Source: Muribaculaceae bacterium (GTDB lineage: Bacteria > Bacteroidota > Bacteroidia > Bacteroidales > Muribaculaceae). Taken from it: a stretch of DNA of 64,000 nucleotides. The position numbers and the translations under genes are program-made. Location of the stretch: NCBI GenBank assembly GCA_024400935.1, contig JAKSLZ010000006.1:1-64000 (forward strand), in the 5' to 3' direction. Below the pieces are notes generated by a model, which worked only from the letters and a program-made list of their open reading frames with translations, searched no databases and was not told where the DNA came from. Within the stretch, counting starts at the first letter, position 1. Each line of letters starts with the position of its first letter. Positions 16,939-26,985 of this stretch are shown piece by piece.

Positions 16939-18513
16939 TTAGGCATATTTACCTGCAATCTCCTGTGCGGCAGCACGGATCTTGTCAGTAACCTCGTCAT
17001 TGATCTTGCCGCTGCGCAGCACGTCGAGCACATCGGCCTGGTGTTTAGCACGCAAGTACTGGATAAACAGTTTCTCAAACTCGGCAACGCTCTCGATGGG
17101 CACCTTGTTGAGCAGACCGTTTACACCACAATAGATGATGGCTACCTGTTCCTCAACCAGCATGGGCTCGTACTGAGCCTGAACGAGCAGGCGCTCATTC
17201 TTGCGGCCGGTGTCGATTGTGCGGGCTGTAACGGGGTCGATGTCGCCACCAAACTTGGTGAAGGCCTCGAGCTCACGATACTGTGCCTGGGCAATCTTGA
17301 GGGTACCTGCAACCTTCTTCATACACTTGATCTGAGCGTTACCACCCACACGAGACACTGAGATACCCACGTTAACGGCGGGACGGATACCTGCGTTGAA
17401 CAGAGCGCTCTCGAGGTAAATCTGACCGTCGGTAATTGAGATCACGTTAGTGGGGATGTAAGCACTCACGTCACCTGCCTGAGTCTCAATGATGGGGAGC
17501 GCGGTGAGCGAGCCACCACCCTTGACCATGGGTTTGAGCACTGCGGGAAGGTCGTTCATCACAGCAGCTACAGCCTGGTTGTCGTTGATCTTAGCGGCAC
17601 GTTCGAGCAGGCGGCTGTGCAGATAGAAGATATCACCGGGATAAGCCTCACGGCCCGAGGGGCGCTTGAGGATGAGTGAGATCTCACGATAAGCAACAGC
17701 GTGCTTTGACAGGTCGTCATAGATAACGAGGGCGTCGCGGCCGGTGTCACGGAAGAACTCGCCAATGGCTGCACCGGCAAAGGGTGCATAGTAGCGCATT
17801 GAAGCAGAGTCGGCAGCAGTAGCGGCAACGACTACAGTATAGGGCATAGCACCCTCTTCAGTGAGCTTGTTGACGAGAGCGGCAACTGTAGAAGCCTTCT
17901 GTCCGATTGCTACATAGATGCAATACACGGGCTTGCCGGCTTCATAGTTAGCCTTCTGGTTGATGATAGTATCGATTGCAATAGCAGTCTTACCGATCTG
18001 GCGGTCGCCGATGATGAGCTCACGCTGGCCACGGCCGATGGGGATCATCGAGTCGATAGCCTTGAGACCAGTCTGCAGAGGCTGGTTCACGGGCTGACGG
18101 AAGATAACGCCGGGAGCCTTGCGCTCGAGGGGCAGACGCACGCGTTCGCCGTCGATGGTTCCGCGGCCGTCGATGGGCTCGGCCAGTACATTCACTACGC
18201 GGCCCAGCAGGCCCTCGCCCACCTGGATTGAAGCAATCTCACCGGTGCGGCGCACCTTCATGTTCTCAGCAATAGAGTCAACTTCGTTGAGCAGTATCAC
18301 ACCCACATCACTCTCCTCAAGGTTCATGGCAACGCCGGTCACGCCGTTTTCAAACTCTACGAGCTCGTTAGCCTCTACATTCTCAAGGCCATAGACATGA
18401 GCCACACCGTCACCCACCTCAAGCACTGTACCCACTTCTTCAAATGAGACGTTGCGCTCGATGTCGCTGAGTTGTTGTTTTAATATATCACTTATTTCAC
18501 TTGGGTTTATCAT
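16939..18513 (-). CDS. atpA: ATP synthase F1 subunit alpha
   Basis: 524 aa. The alpha subunit carries the non-catalytic nucleotide site: Walker [15 protein letters not shown] near residue 170, and [19 protein letters not shown] near 370. N-terminal beta-barrel and C-terminal helical domain are complete. It starts 6 nt after atpH and precedes the long spacer before atpG. Confidence 0.97.
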   Translation of the reverse strand: MINPSEISDILKQQLSDIERNVSFEEVGTVLEVGDGVAHVYGLENVEANELVEFENGVTGVAMNLEESDVGVILLNEVDSIAENMKVRRTGEIASIQVGEGLLGRVVNVLAEPIDGRGTIDGERVRLPLERKAPGVIFRQPVNQPLQTGLKAIDSMIPIGRGQRELIIGDRQIGKTAIAIDTIINQKANYEAGKPVYCIYVAIGQKASTVAALVNKLTEEGAMPYTVVVAATAADSASMRYYAPFAGAAIGEFFRDTGRDALVIYDDLSKHAVAYREISLILKRPSGREAYPGDIFYLHSRLLERAAKINDNQAVAAVMNDLPAVLKPMVKGGGSLTALPIIETQAGDVSAYIPTNVISITDGQIYLESALFNAGIRPAVNVGISVSRVGGNAQIKCMKKVAGTLKIAQAQYRELEAFTKFGGDIDPVTARTIDTGRKNERLLVQAQYEPMLVEEQVAIIYCGVNGLLNKVPIESVAEFEKLFIQYLRAKHQADVLDVLRSGKINDEVTDKIRAAAQEIAGKYA

Positions 18514-18519
18514 CTCGCT

Positions 18520-19059
18520 TTAACTTAGGAGTTTTAAACGCAATTTCTTTAATTCATTCTTCACCGATGCGTCAAGCAGCACATCACCCACCTTGACGGT
18601 AAAACCGCCTATGAGTTCAGGGTCGATCTCGACCGAGGTCTCGAGGGTGACGTCGCCCAGTTTGTTCTTGACGATATCGATGATTGCCTGCACCTCTTTC
18701 TCAGGCAGCTCAACGGCCGTGGTCACGTTGACCTTGGCGATGTTGTGCTTCTCGCGATAGAGGTCCACATAGGATAGCGCGATTTTTCGCAAAAATTCAG
18801 CACGGTTGTTCTTAATAATCAGCAGTATGAATTTCTCGAGCGAACTTCCGGGCTTGGCTCCGGCAGCAAGCAGCATCACGCGTCCCTTGTCCTCGGCAGG
18901 CACATAGGGGTTGCGCATCACGCGCTTGAGCTCATCGATAGCCGTGTTGCGTCCGCTCAGTTCACGCATCTGCTCATAGATCTCGTGCAAGTCGCCGTTC
19001 TCTATCGCCAGCTTGTAGAGCGCCTTGGCATATCGTCTAGGGATAAGTCCGTCATTCAT
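18520..19059 (-). CDS. atpH: ATP synthase F1 subunit delta
   Basis: 179 aa. It links F1 to the peripheral stalk. OSCP-family features: N-terminal RRYAKALYKLAIENGDL and C-terminal ELIGGFTVKVGDVLLDASVKNELKKL. Six-nucleotide gaps on both sides tie it to atpF and atpA. The start ATG 19059 gives MNDGLIPRRYAKAL. Confidence 0.93.
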   Translation of the reverse strand: MNDGLIPRRYAKALYKLAIENGDLHEIYEQMRELSGRNTAIDELKRVMRNPYVPAEDKGRVMLLAAGAKPGSSLEKFILLIIKNNRAEFLRKIALSYVDLYREKHNIAKVNVTTAVELPEKEVQAIIDIVKNKLGDVTLETSVEIDPELIGGFTVKVGDVLLDASVKNELKKLRLKLLS

Positions 19060-19065
19060 AAAGCA

Positions 19066-19563
19066 TTAATTTTTACTCTCAACCTCATTCAGATATTTCT
19101 CAACCAGTTCCTGCTGAGCGCTGTCATCGCTGATGCGAGTGCGCAGCACCTTCTCGGCAATCTGGAGGGCGATAACGCTCACCTCCTGACGCAGTTGCTT
19201 CTCGCTCTCGCGTCGTGACTGCTCAATAGAGAGCTGTGCGGCTTCAGCCACTTTCTTCGCTTCGACGGCAGCCTCACCGCGTGCGTCCTCAATAATCTGG
19301 TTACGCATCTTAGTGGCGTCGCGAAGGATGTCGGCCTGTTGTCCTCTTGCCTCGGCTACGAGCTTGTCGGCTTCGGCTTTGGCGTTGTCAAGCTGTTTCT
19401 TAGCTTCCTGTGCATAAGCAACACCCTTGTCAATAAGTTCGGCGCGCTCATCCATGCTCTTAATGATGAAGGGCCACGCAAACTTAGACAGGATGAAGTA
19501 GAGACCCAGGAAGGCCACAAACATCCAGAAAACCAGGCCAAATTCAGGCGTGAAAAGTTCCAT
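19066..19563 (-). CDS. atpF: ATP synthase F0 subunit b
   Basis: 165 aa. One N-terminal transmembrane helix (FGLVFWMFVAFLGLYFILSK) followed by a long charged coiled coil rich in Ala, Lys and Glu, the peripheral stator stalk. Length and order (after atpE, before atpH) are standard. Confidence 0.94.
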   Translation of the reverse strand: MELFTPEFGLVFWMFVAFLGLYFILSKFAWPFIIKSMDERAELIDKGVAYAQEAKKQLDNAKAEADKLVAEARGQQADILRDATKMRNQIIEDARGEAAVEAKKVAEAAQLSIEQSRRESEKQLRQEVSVIALQIAEKVLRTRISDDSAQQELVEKYLNEVESKN

Positions 19564-19590
19564 TAACTAAGGGGAATAACTGGTTAATTA

Positions 19591-19830
19591 TTACATTACG
19601 ATAGCAAGAACGCAAACGATGAGTGCGAGGAAGGCAACACCCTCGATAAGGGCTGCGATCACGATCATGTTTGAACGGATGTCACCGGTTGATTCGGGCT
19701 GACGAGCGATTGATTCCATAGCTGCGCCACCAATCTTACCAATACCGATACCTGCTGCTACTGCTGCGATACCTGCGCCGATAGCTGCACCAAGATTTGC
19801 AAGTGCTTCTAATACAATAAGTCCTAACAT
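19591..19830 (-). CDS. atpE: ATP synthase F0 subunit c
   Basis: 79 aa, two transmembrane helices. Helix 1 is glycine-rich (LGAAIGAGIAAVAAGIGIG), the polar loop is ARQPES, and helix 2 is MIVIAALIEGVAFLALIV with the ion-binding Glu. The residues around that Glu (LIEGVAF) lack the Ser/Thr expected for sodium binding, so a proton-driven ring is the simpler reading. Confidence 0.95.
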   Translation of the reverse strand: MLGLIVLEALANLGAAIGAGIAAVAAGIGIGKIGGAAMESIARQPESTGDIRSNMIVIAALIEGVAFLALIVCVLAIVM

Positions 19831-19889
19831 AGTTGTAAGTTTTAAAATGTTATTATATTTATTATTTATTTTATTTTTCGTTTATTAAA

Positions 19890-21008
19890 TTATGCTTCAT
19901 GCTCCTCGTGCACGTGGGCCATGTGGATGAACATGGTCGACAGGATGGTGAACACATAGGCCTGGATGAAGCTTACGAGGGTGTCGAGCACCAGCATGAA
20001 CAGGGACAGGACGAGCGACAGAACGCTAGTACCGGCACCTGCAAACACATTAAACAGCTCGGTGAAGATGAAGATAAGCATCACGAACACGATCACCACC
20101 ATGTGACCGCTCATCATGTTGGCAAAGAGACGAATCATCAGCGCGATGGGCTTTGTGAAAAGACCCAGCACCTCGATGAGGGGCATCAGGGGCACAGGGC
20201 ACTTGAGTGCCAAGGGCACGTCGGGCCACAATACCTCGAGCCAGTAGTGCTTAGTGCCGGTGAAGTTAGTGATAAGGAATGTCATCACTGCCAGCACCAT
20301 GGTCACCGCGATGTTGCCGGTGAGGTTAGCGCCACCGGGGAATATCACGATGAGACCCAGCAAGTTCATCGTCAGTATAAAGAAGAACACGGTGAGCAGG
20401 TAAGGACCATACTTGGGAGCATCCTTGCCCATGATGGGCTTGATGGTATCGCCATATACAAAGTCCACAACCAGCTCAATGGCACCCTTGAAACCACGCG
20501 GAGCCTTCATGCCGTTGCGTGCATACCAGCGCTTTAGCGAGAAAACGATTATCAGCACCACGATGGCCGAGATGAAGATGCCACAGGCGTTCTTAGTGAT
20601 AGAGAAGTCCAGCGGACGCACCTCGGTGCCATCGGCAAGCACTTCTACCACCTTACCGTGATGGTCACCTTCCTTGGCAATCTTGAAGCCCTCGAAGGTG
20701 TCACCGCCGGTAACGTGCGATGAGCTGAACACATGCCATCCGTCCTGACCCTTCACGATGATGGGCAGAGGGATGCGCTTGCTGTGTGAGAACGGCACTT
20801 CCCAGCCGTAACAGTCGCCCAGGTGGTCAAAGATAATCCCCTTGACATCGATATCAAGCTTCTTACCTTCATCACCAGCTTGCTGACCGGCTTCAACGTT
20901 TTCACTATGGCCGGCAGCTTCTTCACGGTGATGGGCAGCATCGGTATATCCCCATACCATCAGAGCAAGCACTACAACTGCAACTAATGCGGTTATTACT
21001 TTTTTCAT
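19890..21008 (-). CDS. atpB: ATP synthase F0 subunit a with long N-terminal periplasmic extension
   Basis: 372 aa. After a first hydrophobic segment (VITALVAVVVLALMVWGY) comes a roughly 130-residue hydrophilic His/Glu-rich region, then the membrane domain with the essential Arg in ALMIRLFANMMSGHMV. The extended N-terminus is typical of Bacteroidota AtpB. ATG 21008 (MKKVITAL) lies 7 nt after the atpC stop; upstream in-frame starts would overlap atpC and are rejected. I see no atpI. Confidence 0.95.
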   Translation of the reverse strand: MKKVITALVAVVVLALMVWGYTDAAHHREEAAGHSENVEAGQQAGDEGKKLDIDVKGIIFDHLGDCYGWEVPFSHSKRIPLPIIVKGQDGWHVFSSSHVTGGDTFEGFKIAKEGDHHGKVVEVLADGTEVRPLDFSITKNACGIFISAIVVLIIVFSLKRWYARNGMKAPRGFKGAIELVVDFVYGDTIKPIMGKDAPKYGPYLLTVFFFILTMNLLGLIVIFPGGANLTGNIAVTMVLAVMTFLITNFTGTKHYWLEVLWPDVPLALKCPVPLMPLIEVLGLFTKPIALMIRLFANMMSGHMVVIVFVMLIFIFTELFNVFAGAGTSVLSLVLSLFMLVLDTLVSFIQAYVFTILSTMFIHMAHVHEEHEA

Positions 21009-21015
21009 AAGCTCA

Positions 21016-21249
21016 TTAATATAGACACACCGACACCACATTGTTCTTGATATCAGCCACACCGCCCTTGATGTCGCGCACGCTCAAGCCCTGCTCGGTG
21101 ACATATGTCACGCGTCCGGGCTTGAGGGCTGCGATGAGTGCGGCATGGTTATCAAGAACCTGAAACAAGCCCTGCAGGCCGGGTAAGGTCACTGACTTGA
21201 CAGTTCCTTCAAACTCAATGTTTTCAGCCGATATAATCTTCAGTGTCAT
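21016..21249 (-). CDS. atpC: ATP synthase F1 subunit epsilon, short form
   Basis: 77 aa. Only the N-terminal beta-sandwich is present (MTLKIISAENIEFEGTVKSV, LPGLQGLFQVLDNHAALIAAL). The C-terminal two-helix inhibitory domain of the usual 130-140-aa subunit is missing, as in other Bacteroidota. ATG 21249 is chosen because it aligns with the family start; the longer frame to 21318 reads into the spacer. Confidence 0.92.
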   Translation of the reverse strand: MTLKIISAENIEFEGTVKSVTLPGLQGLFQVLDNHAALIAALKPGRVTYVTEQGLSVRDIKGGVADIKNNVVSVCLY

Positions 21250-21351
21250 AAAGTTTGTTGTAAAATTTACTATCTCAATCGCCACGGTGGCACGGGAGGG
21301 ATGCCTCCCCGCCCTCACGCGGCTTTGTTATTGCTTCTCTCTAGAGGGGGC
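21250..21351 (-). other. GC-rich structured spacer between atpD and atpC
   Basis: 102 nt. It contains GGGAGG (21294-21299) against CCTCCC (21304-21309) with a 4-nt loop, and GCCAC/GTGGC at 21281-21291. There is no T-run. It is the second structured gap in the atp block and may set the relative yield of beta and epsilon. Confidence 0.4.
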
Positions 21352-22890
<1,539 letters not shown>

Positions 22891-22913
22891 TTAATTATTT
22901 CTTTCTCTCCTAA

Positions 22914-23990
22914 TTAGAAGTGCCAGCCAAATGCCACTACTACAGCCATCAGCACCAGGTTGAACAGGCCGATGGGCATGAGGTAACGCCACTCGAGGGC
23001 AAGCATCTGGTCGATGCGCACGCGGGGGAACGACCAGCGAATCCACATGAAGATGAAGGTCATGAAGAACGCCTTGCCCAGGAACCACAGGGTGCTGGGG
23101 ATGTAGTCCATCACAGCGTTGAAGCCCTCAAGACCGGGGACATGCAGAGGCATCCAGCCGCCCAGGAAGAGCAGTGCAGCGATACCCGACACGATGAACA
23201 GGTTGAGGTACTCGGCCAGATAGAAGAAACCGAAGTGGATACCTGAATACTCAGTGTGGTAACCTGCGGTGAGCTCGTGCTCAGCCTCGGGAAGGTCAAA
23301 CGGGCCACGGTTGTTCTCGGCATTAGCAGCGATGATGTAAATGATGAAAGCGATGAACGCGGGCACATGACCCTTGAAGAGGAACCAGCCATCGGCCTGA
23401 GCCTCAACAAGCTCGGTCACATTCATTGTACCAGCGAGACACACCACTGTGAGCACTGCAAGACCACAGCTGAGCTCATAACTTACCATCTGGGCACCAC
23501 TACGCATTGCACCGATGAGGGTGTACTTGCTGTTACTAGACCAACCGGCCAGCAGGATACCAAGCACGCCAATCGATGAAACGGCGATGATGAAGAACAC
23601 ACCTATGTTGAAATCAATGAACTGCATACCCTTGCCCCAAGGCAGACACGCGAAGGTGAGCATTGAAGCGATGAGCACCAGATAGGGAGCCAACTTGTGG
23701 AGGAACTTATCGGTCGACCACAGTGTGATGAGCTCCTTCTGGAGAATCTTGAGCACGTCGGCAAATACCTGAAGCAAACCCCAAGGACCCACACGACGCG
23801 GGCCGATGCGGCACTGAATCCACGCGCACACCCAGCGCTCATACATGATGTAGGCCATCGCGATGAGCGAATAGGCTGCCAATAAAAATACTGCAACGAT
23901 AACACACTCAATAGAGGTTGCAAGCCATGAGGGCATCAATCCATTGAGCAACTCGTTGAGCCAGTCAGCGACTACTTTAAAGTCAAACAT
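22914..23990 (-). CDS. nuoH: NADH-quinone oxidoreductase subunit H
   Basis: 358 aa, about eight transmembrane helices. Motifs: RIGPRRVGPWGLLQVFADVL at the quinone-chamber entrance, and NNRGPFDLPEAEHELTAGYH, the acidic loop joining the quinone site to the proton path. It lies 57 nt after nuoCD. The next gene is atpD rather than nuoI. Confidence 0.96.
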   Translation of the reverse strand: MFDFKVVADWLNELLNGLMPSWLATSIECVIVAVFLLAAYSLIAMAYIMYERWVCAWIQCRIGPRRVGPWGLLQVFADVLKILQKELITLWSTDKFLHKLAPYLVLIASMLTFACLPWGKGMQFIDFNIGVFFIIAVSSIGVLGILLAGWSSNSKYTLIGAMRSGAQMVSYELSCGLAVLTVVCLAGTMNVTELVEAQADGWFLFKGHVPAFIAFIIYIIAANAENNRGPFDLPEAEHELTAGYHTEYSGIHFGFFYLAEYLNLFIVSGIAALLFLGGWMPLHVPGLEGFNAVMDYIPSTLWFLGKAFFMTFIFMWIRWSFPRVRIDQMLALEWRYLMPIGLFNLVLMAVVVAFGWHF

Positions 23991-24047
23991 AATCCTTTAT
24001 ATATATAAATATGTGTTGATTTAACTGTTAATTCTTGCAACTTCACA

Positions 24048-25694
24048 TTAGCGGTCAATGTCGGGGATGACATAGTCGATAGACGCGGTGATTGTGATGA
24101 GGTCAGCAATCATGTTGTCACGACAAGTGAGATCCACGATACCCACGAGGTTGAAACACGGAGCCTGGAAGTGCATGCGATAGGGTTTCTGGAAGGGCTT
24201 GGGGTCGCCGTCGCTCTCGATGTAAACACCAAATGCACCACGGCTGGCCTCTACCTGCTGATACCAGTGACCGGCGGGCAGCTTGATGAGCTTGGGCACC
24301 TTAGCGCAATACTCGTTGCCCTCGCAGGCTTCAAGCTTGTCGCAGGCCTGACGCAGAATCTTGATAGACTCTACCATCTCGTCCATGCGCACCATGTAGC
24401 GGGCCATGCTGTCGCCCTCTTCGCGCACTACCTCGTCAAAGTCAAACTCGTTGTACAGTGAATAAGGCTGTTTCTTGCGCAAGTCGCAGCTCAAACCGGC
24501 AGCACGGGCGCTGGGGCCTGAGATTGCATAGCTGGCAGCCTGTTCCTTAGTGAGGATACCCACGCCTTTCATACGTCCCACTGCAATCACGTTGCCGGTG
24601 AACAGCTTGTGGTACTCCTTGAGGTTCTTCTCAATTGTGTCGCAAGCATGGCGCACGTCCTTGATGAAGTCCTCATGCACGTCGGCAACCACACCGCCAA
24701 TGGTGTTGTAGCTCATCGACATGCGGCCGCCACAAGTCTTGTCAAAGATATCATAGATGAGCTCGCGCTCACGGAATCCATAGAAGAACGCTGTGGTTGC
24801 ACCCTGGTCCATGGTCAAGCAGCCATAGCTCAGCAGGTGCGACGACAGGCGCATCAGCTCGTCCATCATCAGGCGGATGAGTTCAGCGCGATAAGGAACC
24901 TCGATGCCCATAGCCTTCTCGATGCACAGGCACAGGCAGTGGCGGTTCATGTGAGCGCTCATGTAGTCCATACGCTCAGGATAGAGCAGTGTTGAGGGAT
25001 AAGCAAGTCCTTCGCACAGCTTCTCGATGCCGCGGTGGATATATCCCGACACAACGTCTACCTTCTTCACCATCTCACCGTCGAGCGACACGCGATAGCG
25101 CATCACACCGTGTGTAGAGGGGTGCTGGGGACCCACGTTGATCACATATTCGTCGTCTTCAAATACCTTACCTTCTACCTTCTTGACCTCGCCGTTCTCG
25201 TCCTCTACCCACTTGCAGGTATAGTCCTCGTTCATCTCGTCGTCGAGACGCAGGGGATTGAGCTCTTCGCTCTCGTCATAGTCTTTGCGCAGGGGGTGTC
25301 CCACCCAGTCGTTGCGCAAGAAGAAACGGCGCATGTCGGGGTGGTTGATAAACACGATGCCATAGAAGTCATATACCTCACGCTCCTGATAGTTAGCCAC
25401 GTCCCACACGTCGCTCACGCTGTGCAGACGTGGATTCTCGCGGTCGGTAGTGGCAACCTTCACATGGATGATCTCCTGAGACTCAGTGTTAGTGATGTAG
25501 TACACACAACCCAGAGATTCTTTCCAGTCAACGCCCACTACAGCAGTGAGGAAGTCAAAGTGCAGTTGCTCCTTGAGAGCCTTGGCCAGCGCGTGCCATT
25601 GTGCATCGTCTACAGTCACCAGCAGGAACTCGCCTTCAGTGTCAAACTGTGCTTGGGGGCACAACGCGCTTATTTTGTCTTTTAATTCTGCCAT
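24048..25694 (-). CDS. nuoCD: Fused NADH-quinone oxidoreductase subunit C/D
   Basis: 548 aa. Residues about 1-150 are NuoC (30-kDa family; ESLGCVYYITNTES, REVYDFYGIVFINHPDMRR). A short linker leads to NuoD from about 180 (YVINVGPQHPSTHGVMRYR, DPKPFQKPYRMHFQAPCF), which forms the quinone site with NuoB. The fusion is common in Bacteroides relatives. It starts 30 nt after nuoB. Confidence 0.96.
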   Translation of the reverse strand: MAELKDKISALCPQAQFDTEGEFLLVTVDDAQWHALAKALKEQLHFDFLTAVVGVDWKESLGCVYYITNTESQEIIHVKVATTDRENPRLHSVSDVWDVANYQEREVYDFYGIVFINHPDMRRFFLRNDWVGHPLRKDYDESEELNPLRLDDEMNEDYTCKWVEDENGEVKKVEGKVFEDDEYVINVGPQHPSTHGVMRYRVSLDGEMVKKVDVVSGYIHRGIEKLCEGLAYPSTLLYPERMDYMSAHMNRHCLCLCIEKAMGIEVPYRAELIRLMMDELMRLSSHLLSYGCLTMDQGATTAFFYGFRERELIYDIFDKTCGGRMSMSYNTIGGVVADVHEDFIKDVRHACDTIEKNLKEYHKLFTGNVIAVGRMKGVGILTKEQAASYAISGPSARAAGLSCDLRKKQPYSLYNEFDFDEVVREEGDSMARYMVRMDEMVESIKILRQACDKLEACEGNEYCAKVPKLIKLPAGHWYQQVEASRGAFGVYIESDGDPKPFQKPYRMHFQAPCFNLVGIVDLTCRDNMIADLITITASIDYVIPDIDR

Positions 25695-25724
25695 ATTTTT
25701 ATTATATGAGTTGTCGATGGATTC

Positions 25725-26339
25725 TTAATCTTTATTCTCCTCGCCGCCGGCATATTTCAGCTTAAGCTCGGGCGACAGTTTTTCCTTGCGGTTCACGCCG
25801 CCAAAGTACTTCTGGACCTTGATCTTGCGCTGCAGCTGCATCAGGCCATAGAAGAATGCCTCGGGACGGGGAGGACAGCCGGGGATGTAAACGTCTACGG
25901 GAACGATCTCGTCGATGCCCTTTACCACACAATAGCTCTTAGTGAACGGGCCACCGCTCACAGCACAGCTGCCGCAGGCAATCACATACTTGGGCTCAGC
26001 CATCTGCTCATACAGGCGCTTCAGCACCGGAGCCATGCGATAAGTGATTGTGCCCTGGCACATGATGTAGTCGGCCTGGCGGGGAGAGTTGCGGGCAACC
26101 TCAAAACCGAAGCGGGCCATGTCATAGCGCGCTGCACCCAGACACATGAACTCGATAGCGCAGCAGCTGGTACCGAAACAGAACGGCCACAGCGAGTTGC
26201 TCACGCCCCAGTTCATCAAGTCATTGAGCTTGCCCACCACGATGTTTGTACCGCTGGCACGCAATTCCTCAACAAGCTTGTCGATATACTCGTTGTCCTT
26301 GAAGTCCTCATGCTTCATGCTTTTGATTTTCACTTCCAT
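25725..26339 (-). CDS. nuoB: NADH-quinone oxidoreductase subunit B
   Basis: 204 aa. It holds cluster N2: tandem cysteines in [12 protein letters not shown], then [13 protein letters not shown] and [14 protein letters not shown] 26339 (MEVKIKSM) is chosen since AAAGGAG lies 7 nt upstream; it overlaps the nuoA stop by 10 nt. The in-frame ATG 26360 is possible but would add seven residues with no family match. Confidence 0.94.
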   Translation of the reverse strand: MEVKIKSMKHEDFKDNEYIDKLVEELRASGTNIVVGKLNDLMNWGVSNSLWPFCFGTSCCAIEFMCLGAARYDMARFGFEVARNSPRQADYIMCQGTITYRMAPVLKRLYEQMAEPKYVIACGSCAVSGGPFTKSYCVVKGIDEIVPVDVYIPGCPPRPEAFFYGLMQLQRKIKVQKYFGGVNRKEKLSPELKLKYAGGEENKD

Positions 26340-26704
26340 CTCAACGCTCCTTTCTTCCATGCATAAGCAAGACCTAATGCCAAGATTACCAAGAAGGTGC
26401 CCACTGCGGGGAGTGCCGACGTGTTAAGGTCGCCACAAATCACTGCCCAGGGGAACAAAAAAACGGTCTCCACGTCAAACATCAGGAACAGGATAGCAAA
26501 CAAGTAGTAACCTACATGAAACTGTGCCATCGAGTCGCCTCGTGACGGGATACCGCACTCATAGGGCTCACCCTTCTTCTCGGTGTAACTGCGCGGGCCT
26601 ATCAGCCACGCGATAATCAAGGCCGCTGCCACCAGCAATACGCCTGTGAGCGCAGCCGTGATGGCCATGGTCGTACTTTGAATACCGAATATTGATAAAT
26701 CCAT
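26330..26704 (-). CDS. nuoA: NADH-quinone oxidoreductase subunit A
   Basis: 124 aa with three transmembrane helices. The conserved loop [17 protein letters not shown] contains the Cys that lies near the quinone cavity. First gene of the energy operon. A consensus promoter is about 115 nt upstream. No nuoE, nuoF or nuoG occurs in the operon, so the NADH-oxidising module is missing from this locus. Confidence 0.95.
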   Translation of the reverse strand: MDLSIFGIQSTTMAITAALTGVLLVAAALIIAWLIGPRSYTEKKGEPYECGIPSRGDSMAQFHVGYYLFAILFLMFDVETVFLFPWAVICGDLNTSALPAVGTFLVILALGLAYAWKKGALRWK

Positions 26705-26818
26705 AATTTATTATATAGTTTTTATTTATTTCTCACAAACACGCACAATCACCTCATTTACACCACATTAAGTTAAACAACTGAACGTGACGCAAGTAAG
26801 GTGCGTACTATTGCAGTG

Positions 26819-26850
26819 CAAAGGTACGAAATCTTTTCGGCATGGGCAAA
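26819..26850 (-). promoter_or_regulatory. Promoter of the nuo-atp operon
   Basis: Minus strand: TTTG (26850-26847), 20 nt, TACCTTTG (26826-26819). Perfect Bacteroidota consensus. It leaves a leader of about 110 nt before nuoA, long enough for post-transcriptional control. Confidence 0.85.
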
Positions 26851-26920
26851 CTATTGAACAAAAATAAACCGCCCTCAAACCCATCATTTTCACTTTGCCG
26901 GCAGTCATGCCACGAGGCCA

Positions 26921-26960
26921 CAAAAATAAAGCGGGCGCACCGTCATTTGCGGCACGCCCA
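26921..26960 (-). terminator. Terminator of the dockerin/Ig-like gene
   Basis: On the minus strand GGGCGTGCCG (26959-26950) pairs with CGGTGCGCCC (26942-26933) through G-U wobbles, followed by GCTTTATTTTTG. It insulates the nuo promoter from upstream transcription. Confidence 0.75.
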
Positions 26961-26985
26961 CCCTATTTCACATTAATATATAGTA

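Noticed and set aside
26339..26360. Upstream ATG for nuoB
   Set aside because: The ATG at 26339 has AAAGGAG at good spacing and fits the family; the upstream one only lengthens the overlap with nuoA.
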